From Sipunculus nudus (taxonomy: Eukaryota; Annelida; Sipuncula; Golfingiida; Sipunculidae), in assembly GCA_026874595.1 (NCBI GenBank), contig CM049322.1, forward strand, positions 4,387,900-4,451,899: a stretch of 64,000 nt of DNA, in the 5' to 3' direction. Positions 37,365 to 46,900 of the stretch are shown here, piece after piece; within the stretch, counting starts at the first letter, position 1, and each line of letters begins with the position of its first letter. Under the pieces are notes generated by a model. That model made no database searches and had not been told where the DNA came from. It was given only the letters and a program-made list of their open reading frames with translations. Made by a program: the position numbers and the translations under genes.

Positions 37365-37491
37365 TCTGTGTAATAGCTGATTTCCACGTGTGGACATTTT
37401 CGTTTACACCATTTAAAATGACCACGGAATTCACGTCTTTTACTAGTGGCTCTGTGCTACAAGCCCGACAAACTTGTGTGAGCGTGGATTT

Positions 37492-38058
37492 AAGATGGTT
37501 TTCCATAAGTGCGTAATCCGAATGCGTAGTATGTATCCGCAAAGTTCATTTTCAATAAGTAGGCCCACGTACGCGTAGTCCGTACTCCGTGTTGATAGAT
37601 TCTCCATGGCTGGGGATTTTACCATATATATTTATTGTACTTTTCTAAATATTTACAACAAAGGTTTTTTTTTATATAGATTAAAATGCTATATATTTTC
37701 AGAATTGATCTTAATTATTATTTTATTATTTCTGATGCTTTTACTGCTCAAGCAAATGGAAAACACGTATATGTTTAACAGAGGACAACAAAATTCAACT
37801 AAATGCCAAAATGTTTGGTTTCCGAAAGACTGTTGCTATAAATAACATTTATACCGGTGGAAACAGAGACTGTTCATATCAGCTCGGCCTGTGTGGGAGA
37901 ACTTTTTGATAAACGATTTGATAAATTGACAAGTTGATTGGTATGCGTAGTGCGCAAAAATAGCTCCCGGCAGCGTGCGGACACGGACTACAAAAACGGA
38001 TATCTCATGCGGACTGTACAGATACGGACTACGCAGTTATGGAAAAGCACCTTTACGG
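37492..38058. mobile_element. Foldback/MITE-like element with TTTTCCATAA...GCGTA arms
   Basis: The left arm, GGTTTTCCATAAGTGCGTAA then TCCG, pairs with the right arm. Read on the minus strand, the right arm is GCTTTTCCATAACTGCGTAG then TCCG. Further inside, both arms carry words such as CGTAGTCCGTA, TATCCGCA and GCGGAC, but in a shuffled order. The interior of about 340 bp is AT-rich and non-coding. The TCCGCAAA words link it loosely with the 21.4-kb foldback. Confidence 0.5.
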
Positions 38059-38185
38059 GACAAGACAGGGCGGGGGCCGGGGTGGACGTGGTTTCGGTTG
38101 ATTTTTTTTTTAAGCGGCTCACCACACTGCGTGCATGGGATTCATTCCCATACTTGTCATTATAAAATTGCGGTTTATATATTCA

Positions 38186-38327
38186 TCGGCGGATCCAGGA
38201 TTTTGGAAAGGGGAGGGTTCATTCCAGGAACTTTCGTAAAAAACCCTAAAAAATACCTAGATGCAGAAAGGTCCAGGTCGTAAAAAATTGGTTTAAATCC
38301 CCCCCCCCCCCCCGGATCCGCCACTGG
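38186..38327. mobile_element. Small MITE-like element with GGCGGATCC ends
   Basis: The left end GGCGGATCCAGGATTTTGG and the right end GGATCCGCCACTGG are inverted copies of GGCGGATCC. They enclose about 120 bp with a poly-C tract at 38,299-38,313. Target-site duplications could not be decided. Confidence 0.55.
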
Positions 38328-39190
38328 TATTCATATAATTATCTTAGAAGATAATTGCTCGGTATCAAATAACTTCACATGTAACATTTTTTATCCTGAA
38401 CAAAGCATGCAGAATAAAAAAAACCACTTGCACATTCCATGTGTTACTATTGTTTTTATATATATCCTGTATATCGAGTTATAATTATAGTTTTGTTATT
38501 GTTGTATCAAAGTCGCCGATGATTTTAGCTTTTCAATTTGATACTGAGAAGGCGCGAGATAAAGTTTTCTGCTTTCTATATTAACAACATTTTATGGGTA
38601 GTACTCCCTTCGTGGTCATTATATGTATATTATATACATAAAATTATATACATGCATATAATAAATATAGCCCCCCCACACACACACACACATACACATA
38701 CAGACACACCCATCCCGGTATAAAATCCTGGATACGCGCCATGTGTGAAGAACAATAAAAAGTAGAATCTTGCTAAAATAACAGAATTTTAAATATTTCT
38801 CAGTCACAGGACCATGACTGATACAACATAACACATGGGTCAAACGCATAACTATCAAACAGATAAGACAAAATTCAATATTTTTTTGCATTTATGTACA
38901 TTCATCTGATTTCATTAAGGTAACATTATTAAGACCAAGCTGAGCCCCCGACCCAGGCGAGAGGTCATGACCCGTGACTGTTATCGTCCGGGTGTGTAAC
39001 GGATACGTCAGTATCCTCGCTCCTAGGCCTATGATAGAATATTATGGCCCGAATTCAGAATGAATATGTAGCTTCACTGAAAGCTCGGCACAACATAGAA
39101 ACCCCGTGAATCCTGTCATTTTGTGAACACTGCTATTGATAATAAGATACATATAAGTTAAATTCGGTGAAACTAGCTGCAGTCTTATAG
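38328..39190. other. Unique AT-rich DNA with short CA and C tracts
   Basis: Contains a C run and an ACAC tract near 38,671-38,712. The segment 38,940-39,110 is somewhat richer in GC but was not matched to any other repeat. No gene was recognised. Confidence 0.45.
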
Positions 39191-39276
39191 TCATAGCAAT
39201 ATGCTTAAACCATATGAACATTTAAGTGATATTAGGTGTACAAGAAGCAGACAATATTTGCATTTCAAAGTATCGC

Positions 39277-39477
39277 TGACGACTTCGATTGGGGCGGCCG
39301 CTTGGTTGTCCACTAGCCGGGGTGAATTTAGCCATGGGGCGGACATAAAGTGCCGGGGTGTCCCCCTTAGAGGGGATCTTAAAGCAATAAACACATTCGG
39401 TCGTCCCAAAAAGTGTCCATTAGTCGGGTTGTCCACTCCAGAGGGGTGTCCGCAGCCCGGGGTTTCATTGTATCTAA
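39277..39477. mobile_element. Possible TA-type MITE
   Basis: Internal words GTTGTCCACTAGCCGGGGTG and GTTGTCCACTCCAGAGGGGTG recur. The right end, read on the minus strand, is TACAATGAAACCCCGGGCTG, which looks like a Tc1/mariner-class terminus next to TA. A clean left terminus was not found. The open frames here on both strands are by-products. Confidence 0.35.
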
Positions 39478-39593
39478 TTTTCTCGATAAACAGACTTTTT
39501 CTATATTTTATAAACACAAAGAAGGGATAAATCTGTAAATACTTTCCCCATTGACAAAACTAAAAAAATATATGGAAGTAATTTTAAAATTAG

Positions 39594-39860
39594 TTCCGGG
39601 TCCTTGGGTCTGAGTTTACACCCTCACAAAGGAACGTCGTATACAGGTCGTAATAATTCGATCAACAACGTTGACTCAATGGTTGAAGCCACGGAATTAA
39701 AGAATATTCTGGGAGTAAATATATGGAAATATTCTATATAATATACACACAATACAGTACAACATTATGAAGCATACAGGGCATATATACTCAAATTGTA
39801 CAATTTATTCCAAGTCAATACATTATGACAATAGTTATAAATTACATTATACATGTACGT
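39594..39860. repeat. Interspersed repeat family R2, copy 2 (uninterrupted)
   Basis: This is the uninterrupted counterpart of the split copy at 28,558-28,775 plus 29,653-29,760. Shared landmarks are CCGGGTCCTTGGG, CAGGTCGTAATA, GATCAACAACGTTGACTCAA, TTAAAGAATATTCTGG, GTAAATATATGGAAATATTC and TTTATTCCAAGTCAA. Comparing the two copies shows where the HINE-like element entered. Confidence 0.6.
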
Positions 39861-41699
39861 AATATTACTGCTTATCTTGCTTGTTGTCCATTGGTGTCGG
39901 TTGGTTTGACTGTTAACGAAGGTATAAAAAAATAGTCATGCACTTTTTCGGCTTGCCTTCGGAGGGGGGTGGGGGGGTGGGGGGGATTTCCCACATTTCC
40001 GCCTAAATACGAAGATTCTAGTATTTGATAACAATTCTCCATGGCGATTGCAGCGCCATCTATTGAACTTGGTCGGATGTGTCTAGCTGTAGTACACTGT
40101 TTAACAAGTAGAGTACAGAGCGTCATCAGCGACAGCGGGCAGATTTTACGTAGATTTATTCACCATCCCCAAACAAACTAAATTATGATATATTTGTCAA
40201 GTTTATCTGAGCATGTATCTGTTCTCCATGTAGTTCTGGTCTAAATGAAGTGAAACCAAAATACTGTAAAAATGGTTAAGTTTCTGTGCTCTTCTCTTTT
40301 GCAATATATACTTTTCGTATTTTTTCTTGGCACTTAAATTTAATGTTTTAATATTAGTCGTTGACTTAAGGCTAACAGAAATGTATGACCTCCCTTATAA
40401 CATGATTGGTTTGTCTTATATGACATGTATATATATCATACATGAAATACTTCAGTATAAATAACTGTTTACCTCAACAGATGATATGATCTCAATACTT
40501 ACTCTTTCGCATACATCGCGAATTTGAAACCGACACGGATTAAAAAAAATAACAAGCCCCCCCCCCCCCCCCCCCCCAATCAGTCTTAAGCAGGAATGTA
40601 TATACAGCCAAAAATACATGGACCAACACGGTCAATTATATTTGCATATTCAAGGATCTGTGATCCAGGGTCACTGACTCCTCTTGGGCCATGTCAACCC
40701 GCCCTTGGAAAGCCTGTCTGGGCAGAAACCAGGCCTAAGTCCGCTGACACTTCTTAGGAAGACCGGGTAATATGTTATATGCATTATCAGTAATAACCGA
40801 GCTGATAGAATATACATTTTTACAAAAAAACATATGACTGGCAGTAATTAAAAAAGATAAAAATAAGAAAGGACACATAACCTTTCATTTTTCATAGTAA
40901 TGGTGGTGGCACTAAATCGTTGCCACGCAATTTCTTTAGGGACACGTGTCATTGTCCATTAGTGGTCTTGAGGTTAGGTAAGCGCATTAGCACGTGGGTG
41001 GATCATTTACAGAGTGCGTTGTATTTCAAACATAGGGCGAACTCTGTGATTGGCTTGTGACGTCACAAGCAAAATTTGGAAATGACAAATACATGCTGTT
41101 TTATTCTTCCCAAAAAATGGGGGCTGAATTTTGAAAAATACTAGGCTTTTGATGAGATCTAGAATTTTTGGCTGACGTCACTGCTAAGTTCGAAGTGCTC
41201 ATAGATGTGTCAACAGCTTGTTAACTGTTACAAACTCCTGTATTTTTTTTTCTTTGTGGAAAAATAAATTAAAGTCATTCTTCCGAGAATTGGCTTAAGT
41301 TTATATGCAATGTGTTATATGATAATATAATGAGACCTTGAATACGTTTGTTTGACTTTGACGTGCCAACGATGCCAAGTGTGTCCTAAGGGGCATTTAC
41401 ATATTTTCTTGCATCTTAAAAAAATCATGAAACTCTATCGTAGCAAAATTTATCACAGACGAAAACAACTGCTCGGCGAGTGCCTGCATGTGGACCTGCC
41501 CCAGCTTAATAACGAATGGTCTGCTGGTAGATTTAAGCCCGATTACATGGCACAAGAATGATAAAATGTGGAAAAAAAACTTAAATAAGATTGTCTTTAT
41601 CTGATGTCATAATTACCCGAAAACGTCATTGCGGGCGTACTGCTCCCGAAGCCCTTGCTCTACAAAATATGTGTTGCTCATTCAAGTCGCTATACAAAT
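39861..41699. other. Mostly unique DNA; poly-G, poly-C and one CRE-like palindrome
   Basis: Holds G-rich (39,963-39,985) and C-rich (about 40,557-40,577) tracts and an 18-bp palindrome at 41,053. A 69-codon plus-strand frame (41,352-41,561) shows no recognisable domain or splice context. No gene is called. Confidence 0.45.
41053..41070. promoter_or_regulatory. Perfect 18-bp palindrome with CRE core (TGACGTCA)
   Basis: GCTTGTGACGTCACAAGC is a perfect palindrome centred on TGACGTCA, the binding core of CREB/ATF bZIP factors. No promoter or transcript was identified nearby, so regulatory use is only possible, not shown. Confidence 0.25.
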
Positions 41700-43870
41700 A
41701 TAAATATACAACAAAATATATTATGGTTATATGAACACATAGCAATACATGGTCTGTTATAGATATTTACCTCACTATAAAAATATGTTTATTCTACACA
41801 ATATATAGACCTGTACCATGGTGACATAGCTCTACATGATCTGCTACACACATTTACCTCACTATAAAAATATATATATATATACAACACAGTATACACT
41901 GGTTACATGATCACAAAACGCTAAATGATATTATACACATTTACCTCACTATAAAAATATATATATACAACACAATATACACTGGTTACATGGTCACAAA
42001 ACGCTAAATGATATTATACACATTTACCTCACTATAAAAATATATATATATACAACACAGTATACACTGGTTACATGGTCACAAAACGCTAAATGATATT
42101 ATACACATTTACCTCACTATAAAAATATATATATATACAACACAGTATACACTGGTTACATGGTCACAAAACGCTAAATGATATTATACACATTTACCTC
42201 ACTATAACAATATATATATACAACACAATATACACTGGTTACATGGTCACAAAACGCTCAATGATATTATACACATTTAAATCACTATAAAAATATATAT
42301 ATACAACACAATATACACTGGTTACATGGTCACAAAACGCTCAATGATATTATACACATTTACCTCACTATAAAAATATATATATACAACACAATATACA
42401 CTGGTTATATGGTCACAAAACGCTCAATGATATTATACACATTTACCTCACTATAAAAATATATATATATATACAACACAATATACACTGGTTACATGGT
42501 CACAAAACGCTCAATGATATTATACACATTTACCTCACTATAAAAATATATATATAAACACAATATACACTGGTTACATGGTCACAAAACGCTCAATGAT
42601 ATTATACAAATTTACCTCACTATAAAAATATATATATACAACACAATAAACACTGGTTACATGGTCACAAAACGCTCAATGATATTATACACATTTACCT
42701 CACTGTAAAAAAATATATATACAACACAATATACACTGGTTACATGGTCACAAAACGCTAAATGATATTATACACATTTACCTCACTATAAAAATATATA
42801 TATACAACACAATATACACTGGTTACATGGTCACAAAACGCTAAATGATATTATACACATTTACCTCACTATAAAAATGTATATATATACAACACAATAT
42901 ACACTGGTTACATGGTCACAAAACGCTAAATGATATTATACACATTTACCTCACTATAAATATATATATATACAACACAATATACACTGGTTACATGGTC
43001 ACAAAACGCTCAATGATATTATACACATTTACCTCACTATAAAAATATATATATATACAACACAATATACACTGGTTACATGGTCACAAAACGCTCAATG
43101 ATATTATACACATTTACCTCACTATAAAAATATATATATACAACACAATATACACTGGTTACATGGTCACAAAACGCTCAATGATATTATACACATTTAC
43201 CTCACTATAAAAATATATATATACAACACAATATACACTGGTTACATGGTCACAAAACGCTCAATGATATTATACACATTTACCTCACTGTAAAAATATA
43301 TATATACAACACAATATACACTGGTTACATGGTCACAAAACGCTAAATGATATTATACACATTTACCTCACTATAAAAATATATATATACAACACAATAT
43401 ACACTGGTTACATGGTCACAAAACGCTAAATGATATTATACACATTTACCTCACTATAAAAATGTATATATATACAACACAATATACACTGGTTACATGG
43501 TCACAAAACGCTAAATGATATTATACACATTTACCTCACTATAAAAATGTATATATACAACACAATATACACTGGTTACATGGTCACAAAACGCTCAATG
43601 ATATTATACACATTTACCTCACTATAAAAATATATATATACAACACAATATACACTGGTTACATGGTCACAAAACGCTCAATGATATTATACACATTTAC
43701 CTCACTATAAATATATAAATATATACAACACAATATACACTGGTTACATGGTCACAAAACGCTAAATGATATTATACACATTTACCTCACAATAAAAATA
43801 TATATATACAACACAATATACACTGAATACATGGTCACAAAACGCTAAATGATATTATACACATTCACCG
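41700..43870. repeat. 85-bp tandem array, about 25 copies, with embedded (AT)n
   Basis: The unit contains CACTGGTTACATGGTCACAA, then AACGCTMAATGATATTATAC and TTTACCTCACTATAAAAATA, and ends in an (AT)n stretch. Length varies from about 80 to 87 bp because the AT stretch differs in length. The first two or three copies (41,700-41,890) and the last one are divergent. A CTAAATG or CTCAATG site defines two monomer subtypes that come in runs. No open frame survives. The array ends about 0.8 kb from the 3' end of the NACHT-LRR exon. Confidence 0.95.
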
Positions 43871-44339
43871 AAATATACAACATGATAAGATATCTGATTA
43901 GTATGCTTATTGTTATAAATACTTAAATGGCTTGATTTTTACTTCTTGTGCATTAAATTTATTTTTAATAGTTTGAACGTAAATATTCTCATATCTTTGA
44001 AATCTGTATATATTATAATGTTTTAAGGAAAAATGTACATAATACGGATTATTGAAACATAGATTAATGCACTTACCATAAAGTATAATGAATAAAAGAA
44101 AAACAATTATTATTTAGAACAAAATATCATCTTGATATCAATTTATTAATTCTGTGCCCCATATTTTACATGGTGGCCTCTCACATATTATATACACATA
44201 CATTTTTAGCTGAATAATACCTGTACCGTTCCCGCTAAAATGTTATTGCTACATAACCCCCCCCCCCCCCCCCAAAAAAAAAAAAAAATATAAATGACAT
44301 GCCCAAGCATCCCTGATAAAATGCAAATATACTCTACAA
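43871..44339. other. AT-rich DNA with poly-C/poly-A tract, possible 3' region of the NACHT-LRR gene
   Basis: Contains a C run followed by an A run at about 44,259-44,289. On the minus strand AATAAA occurs at 44,147-44,142, about 530 bp beyond the stop codon of the NACHT-LRR exon, and could be its polyadenylation signal. AATAAA is common in such AT-rich sequence, so this is weak. Confidence 0.3.
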
Positions 44340-44654
44340 TTGGCATGTTTTAGTGTCCGAGAATGTCCGCTGATCATAGCCAGCTGGCTTCCCTATCCTC
44401 TCAAGAATCAGGCTGAGCCTTCAATCCAGGTTTTTTTTTATCAGTGGTCGTTACCCGGTGGCCTGAGGCCCCTATTCAGAGTACTCCACGCGAAGCCGGA
44501 AAAGTGTCAGAAGCAGAGGTCATCAGGTGCATGTTGCCTGTGTACAGACGACCTGAACGTAAACATCAGACTGGTCATGTTTATGTCAGGATTATTACTG
44601 TTACCGGGATTTATAATGGATTACGATTTGAACAGTTCTGTCATGGCGGTCTCA
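44340..44654 (+). other. Candidate plus-strand exon ending at a consensus splice donor
   Basis: Two overlapping plus-strand frames stay open through this segment (one from 44,340, one from 44,444). The segment ends in CTCAG|GTAAGT at 44,650-44,660, an exact match to the metazoan 5' splice site. Base composition is higher in GC than its flanks. Neither frame resembles a family I recognise. An intron starting here would run antisense through the NACHT-LRR exon. It may instead be part of that gene's 3' untranslated region with a chance donor. Confidence 0.2.
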
Positions 44655-44672
44655 GGTAAGTTCTAGTTTTGT

Positions 44673-46625
44673 TTAATATATCGTAAGCTGCAGATCAGGA
44701 CATTTTATTGCCAGCGTCTGTTTTATTTTCTCCCTCACACGGTCAGATATGTTTCTGTTATATGACAGATCTAGTGTCCTGAGACCTGACAGTTTTTCTG
44801 TTCTGTTTACCAGATCCTCCATGTTGTCATCCAGGTCGTTACCTGGTACATTGAGGTTGATGAGTTTATGACAGTCTGGTAGTTTGTCCAGCACTGACCA
44901 GAACTTCTGTGATGTGAGGCAGCAGCGCCTGAGTGTGAGAGTAATGAGATGTGTGTCAGACAGACATTCTGTTAGTGAGTTGACAGACATCATGGTCAGG
45001 GGGGTCTCATCAAACTGTAAATGATGTAGAGTCTTTATATGTCTGACTGCTCTTATTACAGCCAGCAGGTCAGGAGAAGTGTCATCATCATCATCATCAC
45101 CATCACCACGTATCAGTCTCCGTCCAGATCTAGTCTTCTGGTTAAAGTCCCACACTATGAGTGTTTGTATCGGGAAGTTTGTGAGTGTCAGGTCAAGTTC
45201 CTGTGTCATGTAACTCTCATCAACAGAACAAGGTGAACCAGACAACCTGCCCAACCAGAGCCATGTTAATGATGGAGCGTTTAAATGTTGTAGTAGACGG
45301 AAATGTCTCTCATCAGGTGACCACAGTGAAAGCTTGTTCAGCTTGTCAGCTTTCATGGAGAGATATTTAACATAAACCTGGGCAGGATATTTGTCTGTGA
45401 TGTGTAACGTCATCACCTCAGGTAGGACCAGGTCAGCCTCACGATGTTCTGATAAATAACTTATCTGTAGTGAGGTGTACATCTCCGCCATGTTGTCCTT
45501 ATCACCACGTATTATTTTTTCTATTTGTTTCTTTATGTCCTCTCCTCCCAGACCAGATACAAATGTGATGAGCATGGCCGACTCTCTGAATGCCTGGGGC
45601 GAGCCACAGAAATGAAGTAAAAGTTCATTTTGTTTTGATTCATCACAATTAACAATAAAAAAAGCCACAAACCACTCTTGTACAGTTTTATGTACAAATG
45701 ATACAAGTCTCTCTCCTGTTGTTGATGGCTCATCTTTCAGGAAGCCGAGTTTCCAGGTCAAATCATCCAAATGTTTGATATATTCATAAGGGAATGTCAG
45801 TTCAAATCTTTCTCCCATCATTCCTTTTGTTGCTATTTCTCCAATCTCCATCAAGTTTTTATGATAATGTTTGGTTATGTGTACATGTTTATGCCTGTGT
45901 CTGGTGGCAACATGTTTCTTTTCATATCTACAACATGAATATTTAATAAAATCATAATAAAATCCTGAGATTGTTGATGCAAGTCGTTTTGTCTCCTTCC
46001 ATAAACAACACATCAACAACAACACAGCCGGGTACCTACTGAGGTGCCGGAGATCATCTGACTGATCTATTTTTTGTAAAAGTTTATCTCCATCACCACT
46101 GATCTCATCAAATGATATATGTACATACTCAGTGACGCCCTCTGGTGAGAATCCCCGGAGTGACACCTCAGTCTCAGGAACATCAGTTTGGTCAGTAAAA
46201 TGTGAGTCTGATGAATGTCTGGATGTTATGAATATCTGAGCGTATGGGAAATATTTTCTGTGAGCGAGGCGTGTGATGTCATCAGATGTTTTCTCTCTGT
46301 ATTCATCGTAGCCGTCTAGCAGGAACAAAGTTGATGACTGGTTATCTTTGATCAGTTCACATAACTGCTCAGCATCTGTCATCTCAAGCTTTAGCTGTTC
46401 TTTTATTACATCCACTAACGTCTGGTTAATCTTGACATCTCTAAGGATTATAGGAATCACATATTTGAATTTACTGAGTACCTCCCTCTGTCCTGTGGTC
46501 ATATTAGTTTTCTTGTCCAGGATGATGTTACTCCAGTCCACACAGATTCTACGTGAGATGGTAGACTTCCCCACTCCTGGCTCTCCAGATAAATACTTCA
46601 ACTGCCCACGCATTCCATCATTCAC
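44673..46625 (-). CDS. NACHT-LRR (NLR-like) receptor, large 3' exon, N-terminus missing
   Basis: The exon reads 650 codons to a TAA at 44,673-44,675. The NACHT ATPase comes first: Walker A GEPGVGKST (residues 14-22), Walker B TLFLLDGYDEY (99-109), sensor-1 IFITSRHSS (131-139), the helical-domain proline motif LSRYPAVLLLMC (195-206), and FVHKTVQEWFVAFFI (310-324), the usual F-x-H-x-x-x-QE-x-x-A signature. Degenerate leucine-rich repeats fill about 420-650 (for example LSGLRTLDLSYNRNISD). NLRs of this type are cytosolic ATP-dependent sensors in innate immunity; a role here is inferred from the family. Walker A starts only 14 residues in and the first codon is GTG directly after an acceptor AG, so upstream exons with the effector domain must precede it. 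Odd features are a His-rich loop (238-256) and an Asp run (508-515) from a GAT repeat. The frame is intact. Confidence 0.9.
   Translation of the reverse strand: MNDGMRGQLKYLSGEPGVGKSTISRRICVDWSNIILDKKTNMTTGQREVLSKFKYVIPIILRDVKINQTLVDVIKEQLKLEMTDAEQLCELIKDNQSSTLFLLDGYDEYREKTSDDITRLAHRKYFPYAQIFITSRHSSDSHFTDQTDVPETEVSLRGFSPEGVTEYVHISFDEISGDGDKLLQKIDQSDDLRHLSRYPAVLLLMCCLWKETKRLASTISGFYYDFIKYSCCRYEKKHVATRHRHKHVHITKHYHKNLMEIGEIATKGMMGERFELTFPYEYIKHLDDLTWKLGFLKDEPSTTGERLVSFVHKTVQEWFVAFFIVNCDESKQNELLLHFCGSPQAFRESAMLITFVSGLGGEDIKKQIEKIIRGDKDNMAEMYTSLQISYLSEHREADLVLPEVMTLHITDKYPAQVYVKYLSMKADKLNKLSLWSPDERHFRLLQHLNAPSLTWLWLGRLSGSPCSVDESYMTQELDLTLTNFPIQTLIVWDFNQKTRSGRRLIRGDGDDDDDDTSPDLLAVIRAVRHIKTLHHLQFDETPLTMMSVNSLTECLSDTHLITLTLRRCCLTSQKFWSVLDKLPDCHKLINLNVPGNDLDDNMEDLVNRTEKLSGLRTLDLSYNRNISDRVREKIKQTLAIKCPDLQLTIY
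45079..45108. repeat. (ATC)n trinucleotide run inside the NACHT-LRR exon
   Basis: TCATCATCATCATCATCACC on the plus strand encodes the Asp-rich run in the linker before the terminal leucine-rich repeats. Length change here would alter the number of aspartates without shifting the frame. Confidence 0.8.
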
Positions 46626-46650
46626 CTAAAATTATAGTGTGTTAGTTCAC
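46626..46650 (-). other. Splice acceptor and branch site at the start of the NACHT-LRR exon
   Basis: On the minus strand the sequence reads GAACTAACACACTATAATTT TAG and then GTGAATGATGG. CTAAC (46,645-46,641) matches the branch-point consensus about 18-20 bases before the AG. A T-rich tract lies just upstream. This marks an intron-exon junction and explains why the open frame begins with GTG rather than ATG. The intron runs into the AT-rich and tandem-repeat DNA beyond 46,650. Confidence 0.7.
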
Positions 46651-46900
46651 TAAAATAAAAAAAAAATACATTTAAAATTTGAAAACTTTATATAAAATCT
46701 ACATGATAACATATATTTTGTATAAAAACATACCAATATCTGCCATGGGCTATTTAGATTAACAAACAGAAACATGCATATTATATCTTAAATATAAGAA
46801 TACAAACTTTCACTCTTTCCTCACTGATGGTCATTTTTTTTTAATTTTCCACAAATATTGGTAAAAATTCACCAGGATATTTTAATCTGAGATTTTATTT
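46651..46900. other. AT-rich intronic DNA upstream of the NACHT-LRR exon
   Basis: A short unique AT-rich stretch between the acceptor and the first recognisable minisatellite monomers. No further exon was seen. Confidence 0.4.

Noticed and set aside
39191-39530. Overlapping frames of about 108 codons on both strands
   Set aside because: They fall in a MITE-like segment whose GC-rich ends lack stops. Neither shows a recognisable domain.
46623-46625. GTG as a start codon of the NACHT-LRR protein
   Set aside because: In a metazoan nuclear gene this is unlikely. The bases before it form a splice acceptor with a branch site, so the codon is an internal valine of a spliced message.
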